The notes under the pieces are model-generated. The model had not been told where the DNA came from and ran no database searches. It saw only the letters and a program-made list of their open reading frames with translations. From positions 62,001 through 126,000 of the forward strand of contig JAGWRO010000041.1 of assembly GCA_028876495.1 (NCBI GenBank): a DNA stretch of 64,000 bases. Direction: 5' to 3'. Below, one piece after another: positions 18,792-27,399 of the stretch; within the stretch, counting starts at the first letter, position 1; every line of letters starts with the position of its first letter. Origin of the DNA: Bacteroidota bacterium (GTDB lineage Bacteria; Bacteroidota; Bacteroidia; Chitinophagales; Chitinophagaceae). A program made the translations under genes and the position numbers.

Positions 18792-19850
18792 GTGTTTGAT
18801 CTGTTTTATAAAATAAAAGCACTACATAAAGCGGGTATTAAAATTCATTTGCATTGCTTTGAGTATGGGCGTGGGGAACAACCTGAACTAAATAAATATT
18901 GCGAAGAAGTATTTTATTATCAAAGAAAAAAAAAGGTACCTGCTACTGAATTGCGTTTACCATATATCGTTAGTTCAAGGATGAATCCTTTGTTGATTGA
19001 AAATTTGTTAAAAGATAATTACCCGGTTCTCCTGGAAGGAATTCACTGCACATATTATTTATTTAATAACCAATTAAAAAGCAGGAAAGTACTGGTGCGA
19101 CTGCATAATGTGGAATATGAGTATTATGCCCAATTGGCAAAATCAACCAGGGATTTTTATAAAAAAATCTATTACAAACGGGAAAGCAGGCTGCTTAAAA
19201 AATATGAGAGTGTTGTTTCGGAAAAAGCAAAATTTATTGCTGTTAGTATGAAAGACAAAGAAACGTATGAAACAATTTTTGGAGCAAACGACATCGAATT
19301 TTTGCCTGTTTTTTTGCCATTTGATAAAGTTCAATCTGAAAAAGGAAAAGGAAATTTTTGTTTGTATCATGGAAACTTATCAGTAGCCGAAAATGAAAAA
19401 TCGGCGCTTTGGCTTTTAGAAAATGTTTTTTCTGAAATCGATATTCCATTTGTTATTGCCGGAAAAAATCCGTCTTCTTTTTTAAAAAAACGAGCTGAAA
19501 AAAATAGAAATGTGCAGTTAGTGCAAAATCCTTCACAAAAAGAAATGGAGGAATTAATTAAAAATGCCCATATTCATTTATTACCTTCTTTTAATTCAAC
19601 AGGAATAAAAATTAAATTGCTGAACGCATTATTCAATGGAAGATTTATAATTACAAATGCTGTTTCGCTAGGAAGGACGGAGCTTGGAAGCCTTTGTTAC
19701 ATTGCCGAAAATGCAAAACAATATATTGAGCAGATCAGAGAAATAAAAGAACTTTCTTTTTCTGAAAATGAAATCTTTAAAAGAAAAGATATCCTTGATA
19801 AATTATATAATAATGGAAAAAACGCTAAACAACTTATGAAGTGGCTATAG
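18792..19850 (+). CDS. Glycosyltransferase with unclear start codon
   Basis: A GT-B enzyme: N-terminal PDYGGVFDLFYKIKALHKAGIKIHLHCFEYGRG, C-terminal FCLYHGNLSVAENEKSALWLLENVF and HLLPSFNSTGIKIKLLNAL. The first listed start, GTG at 18792, lies inside the conserved PDYGGVFD motif and would cut off the first beta strand. The frame is open back to the previous stop at 18681 and encodes HLHIVCLDVPYPPDYGG, but has no ATG, GTG or TTG there; ATT at 18729 is one possible start. It overlaps the end of ftsE tail to tail by 17 bases. Confidence 0.8.
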   Translation: MFDLFYKIKALHKAGIKIHLHCFEYGRGEQPELNKYCEEVFYYQRKKKVPATELRLPYIVSSRMNPLLIENLLKDNYPVLLEGIHCTYYLFNNQLKSRKVLVRLHNVEYEYYAQLAKSTRDFYKKIYYKRESRLLKKYESVVSEKAKFIAVSMKDKETYETIFGANDIEFLPVFLPFDKVQSEKGKGNFCLYHGNLSVAENEKSALWLLENVFSEIDIPFVIAGKNPSSFLKKRAEKNRNVQLVQNPSQKEMEELIKNAHIHLLPSFNSTGIKIKLLNALFNGRFIITNAVSLGRTELGSLCYIAENAKQYIEQIREIKELSFSENEIFKRKDILDKLYNNGKNAKQLMKWL

Positions 19851-20523
19851 AGGCATTATCAAATACTTTTCCTCGTTCTGTTTTAATGGTTCTTGCAGGA
19901 AATTTGTTGATAACAGGGTAATCGTGTGTAGCCATTATTATTGCAGTGCCGTAATCCTTGCAGATACTAAAAAGCAAGCGCATAATTTCATCAGAAGTTT
20001 CAGGATCAAGATTGCCTGTTGGTTCATCAGCCAACAATAATTTGGGAGAATTTAAGAGTGCACGTGCCACATCAATTCTTTGTTGCTCGCCACCGCTAAG
20101 TTCGAAAGGCATTTTAAAGCCTTTTGTTTTCAAACCGACTTTGTCCAAAACATCAGCTATTTTTTCATCCATCAATTTTTCATCTTTCCAGCCGGTAGCC
20201 TTCAACACAAATTTGAGATTTTGATTCACATCTCTGTCAGTTAACAATTGAAAATCCTGGAAAACCACGCCAAGGTTGCGGCGCAAATAAGGAATTTGTC
20301 TCCAGTTTAGTTTACTTAAGTCAAAGCCAACCACGGTTCCCTCGCCTTCCTTAAAATCAAGATCAGCATATAAGATTTTCAAGAGGCTCGATTTGCCGGT
20401 TCCTGTTTTACCAACGAGATAAACAAATTCTCCCCTATTAACCGTGATGTTTACATCAGAAAGTATGAGAGATTCTCCCTGGTAAATATTCACATTTTTT
20501 AATTCTACAATAGCTTCAGGCAT
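19834..20523 (-). CDS. ftsE: Cell division ATP-binding protein FtsE
   Basis: ABC ATPase that with FtsX controls peptidoglycan hydrolases at the division site. 229 residues: Walker [11 protein letters not shown] near 37, Q-loop VFQDFQLL, signature LSGGEQQR, Walker [14 protein letters not shown] and switch His in ATHDY. The order [16 protein letters not shown]...D is the FtsE form rather than a lipoprotein exporter. No ftsX lies next to it, which is usual in Bacteroidota. The frame starts ATG at 20523. Confidence 0.88.
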   Translation of the reverse strand: MPEAIVELKNVNIYQGESLILSDVNITVNRGEFVYLVGKTGTGKSSLLKILYADLDFKEGEGTVVGFDLSKLNWRQIPYLRRNLGVVFQDFQLLTDRDVNQNLKFVLKATGWKDEKLMDEKIADVLDKVGLKTKGFKMPFELSGGEQQRIDVARALLNSPKLLLADEPTGNLDPETSDEIMRLLFSICKDYGTAIIMATHDYPVINKFPARTIKTERGKVFDNASIATS

Positions 20524-20667
20524 AGTTGAAAATGTTCTTTAATTGGTTATTGATGAACAGCCGTAAAGTTAATTGTATAATTATATTTATTATGAAAGAA
20601 ATTTTATACATCTGTTAAAATACAGTGAACAAAGAAATAATTAGGTTTTCTTTTTTTTAAAAGAGGT

Positions 20668-20714
20668 ATAACTAAAAAAATAGTTGTTAAACTAAATAAT
20701 TAGTTTTAATTTTG
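20668..20714 (+). promoter_or_regulatory. Promoter and twin operator of the blaI-like/M56 operon
   Basis: Two AT-rich inverted repeats, aactaaaaaaatagtt (20670-20685) and aactaaataattagtt (20690-20705), stand 20 bases apart, followed directly by the -7 element TAATTTTG (20707-20714). A dimeric BlaI/MecI repressor bound to both would cover the promoter. Similar tandem ctaaataaattag sites precede the XRE/S24 gene near 56692. Confidence 0.6.
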
Positions 20715-20740
20715 TTCTCATAATAAAATATTTACAAAAA

Positions 20741-21100
20741 ATGAAGACACTTACAAAAGCAGAAGAAGACGTAATGCAGGTAGTTTGGAAACTAGATAAA
20801 GCCTTTTTGAAAGAAATCGTTAATGAAATGCCGGAGCCCAAACCGCACCAAAATACCGTTGCTACCATTTTAAAAATTTTAGTGGATAAAGGTTTTGTCG
20901 GGATAGAAGTTTTTGGAAGAATGCACCAATATTATCCTATGGTAAACAAAGAAGTTTACTCGAAAGGAAGAGTAAAATCTTTGGTAAAAAAATATTACGA
21001 AGGTTCTTTCAGCAATATTGTCTCTTCTATGGTGAAAGAAAATAACCTGAGTATTGAAGAACTGGAGTTGCTGCTTAAACAATTAAAAAAAGGTAAATAA
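20741..21100 (+). CDS. BlaI/MecI/CopY-family repressor
   Basis: 119 residues, winged helix: LTKAEEDVMQVVWKLDKAFLKEIVNEMPEPKPHQNTVATILKILVDKGFVGIE, the BlaI DNA-binding domain, then a dimerisation tail (GSFSNIVSSMVKENNLSIEELELLLKQL). In the BlaI/MecI system an M56 membrane protease cleaves or releases the repressor. Here the M56 gene follows after 16 bases. The signal sensed by this pair is unknown. Confidence 0.9.
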   Translation: MKTLTKAEEDVMQVVWKLDKAFLKEIVNEMPEPKPHQNTVATILKILVDKGFVGIEVFGRMHQYYPMVNKEVYSKGRVKSLVKKYYEGSFSNIVSSMVKENNLSIEELELLLKQLKKGK

Positions 21101-21116
21101 CTTAAACCAAACGATC

Positions 21117-23834
21117 ATGATCACCTTTGCATGGTACTTATTGAAAGTAATTATTTGTTCCGGAATCCTTTTCGGTTATTACTATATAGCATTAAGAAAT
21201 AAAGCGTTCCACAGGTGGAATAGATTTTATCTGCTTGCTACAATAGTAATTTCATTAATAGTTCCTGTAATGAAAATTAATATTTTTTCCTTCGGCGAAC
21301 AGAAAGGAACGGTAGTTCAAATGTTGCAAACCATCAGTTACGGCGATGAAGCGGTAATAGAATATAACCGGAACAACAATTTTCAACTTACTACTGAAAA
21401 TGTTACAGAAACGGCTTACTTATTAGTCTGTGTGACTTTCTCATTTATCTTTTTTCTTTCTTTAATCAAAATAAAAAGACTGAAGAAAAAATATCCTGCA
21501 ACCAAATTTGACGATATCAGTTTTATTAACACGAATGCAAAAGGAACTCCGTTTTCGTTTTTTAAATCCATTTTTTGGAATAACGCAATTGAGCTCAATT
21601 CAAAACCCGGACAACAAATTTTTAATCATGAAATAGCGCACGTAAAAGAGAAACATTCTTACGATAAAGTTTTCATGAATATCGTTTTGATACTTTTCTG
21701 GATCAATCCTTTCTTTTGGCTGATCCGAAAAGAACTGTACATGATTCACGAATTTATTGCCGATAAGGATGCCCTGGAAGACAGTGATATCAATGCTTTT
21801 GCAAAAATGATCTTACTAACTGTTTATCCTCGGCAAAATTTTTCACTTACTAATAATTTTTTCTACTCACCCATAAAAAGGAGGTTACTCATGCTCACTA
21901 AAAACAAAAATCCGAGAGTAAGTTACGCAAGCAGGTTATTGGTTTTGCCTTTAGCGGCGATTGTCTTTTTTGCTTTTACACTTAAAGTAAAAAATAAAAA
22001 TTCAAATATTTATAACGGTAAAACAATTACGGTCGTTATAGATGCGGGGCATGGAGGAAGTGATAACGGAGCAATTTCAGCTGATGGTGTTAAAGAAAAA
22101 GATATTACACTTTCCATTGCGAAAAAAGTTGCTGAATTGAATTCAAATTCGCACATCGAAATTTTGCTATCAAGAAAAGGTGACGTCCCTTTATCCGTGA
22201 AAGACAGGGTTGAATTTGCAAAAAGCAATAATGCAGATATGTTTATTTCGATTCATGTGAATTCTGCAGCAGATAAACAATTAAACGGTTTTTCTGTTTT
22301 TGTAGATAAAAATAATAGCGATCAAAATGTTTTGCTTGGTTCTACGCTGATTACCGAATTAAAAAAGTCTTACCAAACAGAAGATAAAGTTGGAGTAAGG
22401 GACAAAGGAGTTTGGGTACTTGATCACAATATTTGCCCGGCTGCCCTTGTACAATGCGGCTTCCTGAGCAATTCCGGTGATTTAGCATTTATTAGCAATA
22501 GTGCGGATCAGGAAAAAATTGCTAAAAATATTTTGAATGCCATAAATGAATATGCTGCAGGAAAAGGAAAATTTGTTACCGAAAACTCAATGACTCTTCT
22601 TGATTCTGTACCACCCACAGACCATGATTCTAATCCCATTCCGGGAGCAGGGAAGTCTGACAAGAATTCCATCTCTCTGGTCATTGTTGACGGAAAAGCT
22701 TCAACATATGAAGAAGCAAAAAGTATTAATCCAAATAGAATTAAAAGTATCAATGTTCTTAAAGACCAAACAGCAATAGACAAATACGGTGAGAAAGGAA
22801 AAGATGGTGTTTTAGAAATATATACAAAAGACAACAACGGAAACGTAGCAATTGTGGAAACAGGTGCAAAAACAAATAACCGAATTCCCAAAAACACTTT
22901 GATATTCATTAATGGGAAAGAATCGACCTCTGACGAAATGAAAAAGATTTCCCCGAACAGCATTCAATCAATAAATATTTTAAAAGGTGAAAGTGCTGAA
23001 AAAAAATATGGTAAGAGAGCAAAGGACGGTGCGATAGAAATTACTACAAAACAATTTGATTTGTCCTCATCAAACAATGATACAATACCCGATAAAGTTT
23101 TTACTAAAGTAGAAACTGAAGCATCATTTCCCGGCGGCCAAATTGCGTGGGTAAAGTATATATCCAGAGCGATTCAGGACAGCATTGATAAATTTACGAA
23201 AGCAGATTACGGAACATGTTTATTAAGATTTATTGTAAACACAGATGGAAAAGTGAGCGATGTTGTAGCAACAACGATGGAGGGAACTGAGTTAGCTAAA
23301 GTATCCATAAATGCAATTAAAAAAGGGCCAAAATGGATTCCTGCTACTCAAAATGGTCATACAATTGCGGCCTATCGGCTGCAACCGGTGACATTGACAA
23401 ATCCGAATACAAAACCTGTATCAACTCCAAACGAAACAAACAAAAATTCTTCAGCAACAAATAATTCAGAAAACAGCGATGAAGCAATTTTTACCAAACT
23501 TGAAAAACCGGCAAGTTTTCCCGGCGGACAATCTTCATGGTTAAAATATATTACACGTGCTATACAAAAAAATGCAAATGAATTAACCGCAGATAAAAAC
23601 AGCCAGGGAGTTTGTAAAGTTCGTTTTATTGTGAATAAGGATGGGAGTGTGAGTAACGTAGAAGCGATTACAAAACAGGATTCAAAATTGGCTGATGTAG
23701 CGGTAAATGCCATTGAAAATGGCCCGCGCTGGATTCCGGGAATGCAAAATGGTCGCGTGGTAAATTCTTTTGTAATTCAACCCGTAAGTTTTGCTTTAAA
23801 TGATAAGCCTGATCTAAAAAATGGGCCCAAATAA
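21117..23834 (+). CDS. M56 sensor protease fused to a degenerate amidase, plug-like and TonB-C domains
   Basis: 905 residues. N-terminal membrane helices and the M56 zinc protease HEIAH (171-175) as in BlaR1/MecR1; a last helix at about 272-290; then an N-acetylmuramoyl-L-alanine amidase (amidase_3) domain at about 303-480 with the zinc ligands GHGG (H312), E327 and H380. The usual catalytic Glu in the E-x-G-F motif is Gln (VQCGFLSN, Q446). Two receptor-plug-like repeats follow (about 518-572 and 594-645, KSINVLK... and QSINILK...), then two TonB-C-terminal-like domains (660-760, 790-893). The amidase fold may therefore bind rather than cut muropeptides. Follows the BlaI-like gene by 16 bases. 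Confidence 0.85.
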   Translation: MITFAWYLLKVIICSGILFGYYYIALRNKAFHRWNRFYLLATIVISLIVPVMKINIFSFGEQKGTVVQMLQTISYGDEAVIEYNRNNNFQLTTENVTETAYLLVCVTFSFIFFLSLIKIKRLKKKYPATKFDDISFINTNAKGTPFSFFKSIFWNNAIELNSKPGQQIFNHEIAHVKEKHSYDKVFMNIVLILFWINPFFWLIRKELYMIHEFIADKDALEDSDINAFAKMILLTVYPRQNFSLTNNFFYSPIKRRLLMLTKNKNPRVSYASRLLVLPLAAIVFFAFTLKVKNKNSNIYNGKTITVVIDAGHGGSDNGAISADGVKEKDITLSIAKKVAELNSNSHIEILLSRKGDVPLSVKDRVEFAKSNNADMFISIHVNSAADKQLNGFSVFVDKNNSDQNVLLGSTLITELKKSYQTEDKVGVRDKGVWVLDHNICPAALVQCGFLSNSGDLAFISNSADQEKIAKNILNAINEYAAGKGKFVTENSMTLLDSVPPTDHDSNPIPGAGKSDKNSISLVIVDGKASTYEEAKSINPNRIKSINVLKDQTAIDKYGEKGKDGVLEIYTKDNNGNVAIVETGAKTNNRIPKNTLIFINGKESTSDEMKKISPNSIQSINILKGESAEKKYGKRAKDGAIEITTKQFDLSSSNNDTIPDKVFTKVETEASFPGGQIAWVKYISRAIQDSIDKFTKADYGTCLLRFIVNTDGKVSDVVATTMEGTELAKVSINAIKKGPKWIPATQNGHTIAAYRLQPVTLTNPNTKPVSTPNETNKNSSATNNSENSDEAIFTKLEKPASFPGGQSSWLKYITRAIQKNANELTADKNSQGVCKVRFIVNKDGSVSNVEAITKQDSKLADVAVNAIENGPRWIPGMQNGRVVNSFVIQPVSFALNDKPDLKNGPK

Positions 23835-23857
23835 AAACACCAAAACTAGCTACGATT

Positions 23858-23938
23858 TCAAAACACCAATTCATTCCCACTCGCATCAATCACCAATTCT
23901 TTTTTGTCACTTACTTCAACTCTTCCGATAACAGGGGC
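23858..23938 (-). pseudogene. Relic of a purM 3' end
   Basis: Reads APVIGRVEVSDKKELVIDASGN then ELVF and a TGA stop. The genuine purM ends IIGRVEASDKKELVIDANGN then ELIF. 21 of 26 codons give the same residue. The two ends are separated by the REP-RAYT-REP element (23947-24682), so this looks like the old end of purM, or of a close paralogue, displaced by the insertion. It has no start and cannot be translated on its own. Confidence 0.75.
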
Positions 23939-23946
23939 GAAAGTTC

Positions 23947-24004
23947 CAGGTGTCAGGCCACTCCAAGTCCAGGTGTCAGGCCACTTCAAGTGGCCAGACA
24001 CTTG
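23947..24004. repeat. REP element, left side of the RAYT gene
   Basis: A partial copy ccaggtgtcaggccactccaag at 23947 is followed by a full palindromic copy aggtgtcaggccact/agtggccagacact (23971-24003). The full copy is the reverse complement of the right-hand REP, apart from a few bases. The arm mismatch a-a fixes orientation, so the two flanking copies are inverted. Confidence 0.85.
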
Positions 24005-24005
24005 T

Positions 24006-24620
24006 TTAAAACAATTCTTTAATTATCTCTTTATCCAGGAATTTATTTGCTTCGTTAAAATCAGCAGGAGATAGTGATAATAGTTGCATCGCCAAATTTT
24101 TATTGCATAAGGTACCATTCCGATAACCATAAAAATCCATGTAAGAGGAATATTTCCATTCATTAAGTTCTTTAATGAGGTTGGCTGCCAATGGATTTTG
24201 ATGAATATAATGAAAGCAGGTAAGCGCATAATCTCTTGCAGAAAATTTATTCTGAGAAATTTGGATTTCACTTAAGCATTTTGCCTTGGTCTTCTTTTGA
24301 AAAAGGTTCCCTGTAGTTTCATTTTGGATATTAATCGCTTTTGTATAAGAACTCAGGGTTTTGCCAATTGTTTTAGAAAGATTCTGTATGTGGGTTAATT
24401 TATCTCCTAAAAAAATATTATCGCAAGCCTTTTCATTTGGAACAATCAGGAAATGAAAATGATTTGGCATTAAACAATAACAAAGTATTTCGCAATAGTC
24501 CCTCCATTCTTCTCTTATTTTCTTTAAAAAGAAAATATAATTCTTATCATTAAAAAAGATAGGTTGCTTGTTATTTCCCCTATTGTAAACATGATATATT
24601 TCATTTGGCGTAAAATGCAT
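24006..24620 (-). CDS. REP-associated tyrosine transposase (RAYT)
   Basis: About 204 residues of the Y1/IS200-like fold. Contains the HUH-type motif MPNHFHFLIVP, the N-terminal YHVYNRGNNKQPIF, and HYIHQNPLAANL with the catalytic-tyrosine region typical of RAYTs. RAYTs are domesticated or slow single-strand transposases linked to REP palindromes. I chose the ATG at 24620 (MHFTPNEIYHVYNRG); 20 further open codons are inside the right REP. The gene is flanked by inverted REP copies on both sides. Predicted to act on the REP hairpins. Confidence 0.9.
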   Translation of the reverse strand: MHFTPNEIYHVYNRGNNKQPIFFNDKNYIFFLKKIREEWRDYCEILCYCLMPNHFHFLIVPNEKACDNIFLGDKLTHIQNLSKTIGKTLSSYTKAINIQNETTGNLFQKKTKAKCLSEIQISQNKFSARDYALTCFHYIHQNPLAANLIKELNEWKYSSYMDFYGYRNGTLCNKNLAMQLLSLSPADFNEANKFLDKEIIKELF

Positions 24621-24649
24621 ATAGCATATTTTAAGCTTGCAGAAGATGA

Positions 24650-24682
24650 AGGTGTCTGGCCACTTTGAGTGGCCTGACACCT
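24650..24682. repeat. REP element, right side of the RAYT gene
   Basis: aggtgtctggccact/agtggcctgacacct, nearly perfect palindrome with a 3-base loop. It overlaps the last two bases of the purM stop codon, so the junction falls exactly at the end of purM. Confidence 0.85.
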
Positions 24683-25817
24683 AAAAAATTAACTCATTTC
24701 CATTCGCATCAATCACCAATTCTTTTTTATCACTTGCTTCCACTCTGCCGATAATTTGGGCTTCGATGTTAAAACTGCGGGCTTCGTGTATAATCGTTGA
24801 AGCGAAATCCTCATCAGTATAAATTTCCATTCTGCAACCCATATTAAAAACCTGGTACATTTCACGATCGTCAGATTTACTGGCTACTTTTATTTTATTA
24901 AAAATATCCGGGGGATCAAATAAATTATCTTTTATCACGCGAACATTTTCCGGAATGTATTTTAAACATTTTGTTTGTCCACCACCGCTGCAGTGAATCA
25001 ATCCATCAATTTTTTCAAAATTATTTTCAAGGATCTTTTTTATTAAAGGTGCAAAAGTTCTTGTTGGAGAAAGAAGATCAGTTGCATCTTTGATCCTGCT
25101 TTTTCCAATGTAAACTACTTCCTCAGGCAAATTGGTATCATAACTTTCTTTAAAATTCTCCGCATAAAATTTGTCCAAAACATCATGCCTAGCAGAAGTT
25201 AAACCGTTACTTCCGATACCGCTGTTATAACTTTTTTCATAAGTGGCTTGTCCAAAAGAAGCCAAACCCACAATTACATTTCCCGCCTTTATCTTTTCAT
25301 TCGAAATTATTTTCGACTTTGGCCACCTTGCCGTCATGGTGCCATTTACGGCAATGGTTCTTACCACATCGCCTACATCGGCGGTTTCGCCACCGAGGTA
25401 ATGGATGTTGATTCCATGAGTTTTCATCAGGTCAAAAAATTCCTGTGTGCCATTAATTACCTGTTCCAACACTTCGCCGGTGATCAAATTTTTATTCCTG
25501 TCGATGGTAGAATTAAAAATAATATTGTCATAAATTCCAACGCACAAAAGGTCGTCAAGGTTCATCACCACTGCATCCTGGGCAATTCCTTTCCATACAG
25601 AAATATCTCCGGTTTCTTTCCAATATAAATAAGCGAGGATGCTTTTAGTGCCTGCACCATCGGCGTGCATTACATTAATAAAATCATTATCATTTCCCAA
25701 ATAATCCGGGTAAATTTTGCAAAATGCATTTGGAAAAAGTCCCTGGTCCAGGTTTTTTACTGCGGCATGAACTTCTTCTTTCTGCGCCGAAACTCCACGT
25801 TTAGAATATAATGACAT
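24681..25817 (-). CDS. purM: Phosphoribosylformylglycinamidine cyclo-ligase
   Basis: Fifth step of purine synthesis, FGAM to AIR, using ATP. 378 residues, the longer Bacteroidota form. Recognisable blocks: MHADGAGTKSILAYLY, AQDAVVMNLDDLLCVG, HYLGGETADVGDVVRTIAVNGTMTAR, GLASFGQATYEKSYNSGIGSNGLTSARHD and HCSGGGQTKCLKY. The stop (TAG) lies within the junction with the REP/RAYT element, and a second, older-looking purM end lies beyond it at 23858. Single gene; purL is elsewhere in the window. Confidence 0.93.
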   Translation of the reverse strand: MSLYSKRGVSAQKEEVHAAVKNLDQGLFPNAFCKIYPDYLGNDNDFINVMHADGAGTKSILAYLYWKETGDISVWKGIAQDAVVMNLDDLLCVGIYDNIIFNSTIDRNKNLITGEVLEQVINGTQEFFDLMKTHGINIHYLGGETADVGDVVRTIAVNGTMTARWPKSKIISNEKIKAGNVIVGLASFGQATYEKSYNSGIGSNGLTSARHDVLDKFYAENFKESYDTNLPEEVVYIGKSRIKDATDLLSPTRTFAPLIKKILENNFEKIDGLIHCSGGGQTKCLKYIPENVRVIKDNLFDPPDIFNKIKVASKSDDREMYQVFNMGCRMEIYTDEDFASTIIHEARSFNIEAQIIGRVEASDKKELVIDANGNELIF

Positions 25818-25900
25818 GATTTGATTTTATAAACTGAACTGCGAAAATAAAACATATCAACTTCTTATCACTTATTGAAAACAGGGACGGATAAATAAAT

Positions 25901-25908
25901 TAATTTTG
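25901..25908 (+). promoter_or_regulatory. -7 promoter element for ribF
   Basis: TAATTTTG, 8 bases before the ribF ATG, with TTG at 25875-25877 about 23 bases further up as a possible -33 box. The leader would be extremely short. Confidence 0.5.
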
Positions 25909-25916
25909 CCACTTCT

Positions 25917-26897
25917 ATGCAGGTACATCGTGATATAAACAACTTACCCTATTTTAAAAACGCCGCCATCACTATTGGCACTTTTGATGGTGTTCACAGC
26001 GGCCATCTTCAAATCATTCAGCAGGTAAAAAGAGAAGCATTACTAAACAAAGGTGAATCGGTTATCATCACTTTTGATCCGCATCCCAGGATGGTTTTGA
26101 ACCGAAAAGAAAACCAGGCTCCCATCAGGTTATTAACTACGCTTCTGGAAAAAACCGAACTTTTAGCCAAACAGGGAATTGATCATTTGGTGGTTGTTCC
26201 ATTTACCCTTGAATTCTCGAATCAATCTGCGCGGGAATATATTTCTGATTTTTTAGTAGAAAAATTTCATCCAAAAACAATCATAATCGGTTATGATCAT
26301 CGCTTTGGAAATAATCGCGAAGGAGATTACCACCTGCTTGAAAAATACCAGCAGGAGTACCATTACGAGGTAAAAGAAATTCCGGAACAGGTGTTAAATA
26401 ATATTACAATCAGTTCTACCAAAATTAGGTCAGCACTTAAGGAAGGCGATATAACAACAGCCAAGGAATGCCTTGGTTATGATTATTTTTTTGAGGGAAA
26501 AGTAGTGGACGGAAATAAATTGGGAAGAACGATTGGATATCCTACGGCCAATCTCGAAATAAAAAATACCAATAAACTGATTCCTGAAAATGGAATTTAC
26601 GCCGTCAACCTGGCTATTGGAAAAGCTTCTGTAAATGAAGATTCCTTGTTTATTCCCGAATCTTTTCACCAGGGAATGATGAGTATCGGTATCAGGCCTA
26701 CCATTGCTGATAACAGGAGAACGATTGAAGTAAATATTTTTGATTTTAACAAAGATATATATGGACGAATCGTTCGTGTGTATGTAAAATATTTTCTGCG
26801 AAACGAAGAGAAATTTGACAGCCTAGAAGAGTTAAAAAAGCAAATCTCTTTGGATGAAATCAAAACAAAAAAATTGCTGTCTGAAAATGAATCTTAA
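25917..26897 (+). CDS. ribF: Bifunctional riboflavin kinase/FAD synthetase
   Basis: Makes FMN from riboflavin and FAD from FMN. 326 residues. The N-terminal adenylyltransferase domain has AITIGTFDGVHSGHLQII, ITFDPHPRMVL and IIIGYDHRFGNNREGDYHLL. The C-terminal riboflavin kinase domain has FFEGKVVDGNKLGRTIGYPTANLE (flavin and ATP binding) and RPTIADNRRTIEVNIFDFNKDIYG. A full-length, intact enzyme. Confidence 0.95.
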   Translation: MQVHRDINNLPYFKNAAITIGTFDGVHSGHLQIIQQVKREALLNKGESVIITFDPHPRMVLNRKENQAPIRLLTTLLEKTELLAKQGIDHLVVVPFTLEFSNQSAREYISDFLVEKFHPKTIIIGYDHRFGNNREGDYHLLEKYQQEYHYEVKEIPEQVLNNITISSTKIRSALKEGDITTAKECLGYDYFFEGKVVDGNKLGRTIGYPTANLEIKNTNKLIPENGIYAVNLAIGKASVNEDSLFIPESFHQGMMSIGIRPTIADNRRTIEVNIFDFNKDIYGRIVRVYVKYFLRNEEKFDSLEELKKQISLDEIKTKKLLSENES

Positions 26898-26960
26898 TTA
26901 TAGTTTTTGAAGTAAACAAACAAATAACACAAATTCTTAGTTTTAGCCTGTAAGGTTTTT

Positions 26961-26968
26961 TAATTTTG
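26961..26968 (+). promoter_or_regulatory. -7 promoter element for the 26992 gene
   Basis: TAATTTTG, 24 bases before the GTG start at 26992, which supports that start. Confidence 0.45.
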
Positions 26969-26991
26969 CAATAAGAATTAAATAACAACCG

Positions 26992-27381
26992 GTGAGCTCC
27001 ACTATTGCCAAACCGCAAATAGAAATTAACGAGGCCATCAAAGAATTGATCGAGCGCGAAACGGAGCGTTGTGTTATCGTGCATTGCAGGTATTTTGTTC
27101 ATGAATTAAGCGCTGTGAGAATATGGCCGAGTACTTATTTAGTGCAGGACAATGGCCAAAAAAGCAAACTTCTTAAAACTTTTAATATTTCGTTGATGCC
27201 TGACTGGACGGAACATTTTGTGATCAATGATTTCATCCGGTTCACACTCGTTTTTGAAGGATTGAGCAAAAGCTGCAAGTCTTTTTATTTATTAGAAGAT
27301 ATCCGGGAACCCTATGCTTTTTACAGCCACGAAATCAAGAGAAACAAAACTGATGTGTACTTTACAGAAGTATTTTGCTGA
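26992..27381 (+). CDS. Small conserved protein of unknown function
   Basis: 129 residues, soluble, no signal peptide. Segments such as CVIVHCRYFVHELSAVRIWPSTYLV, LLKTFNISLMPDWTEHFVIND and FTLVFEGLSKSCKSFYLLEDI are well ordered and suggest a compact beta domain. I do not recognise the family. The start is GTG, placed 24 bases after a TAATTTTG element. It converges with the cys operon end 18 bases away. Confidence 0.65.
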   Translation: MSSTIAKPQIEINEAIKELIERETERCVIVHCRYFVHELSAVRIWPSTYLVQDNGQKSKLLKTFNISLMPDWTEHFVINDFIRFTLVFEGLSKSCKSFYLLEDIREPYAFYSHEIKRNKTDVYFTEVFC

Positions 27382-27399
27382 GAATTTTTTTTGGAAAAC

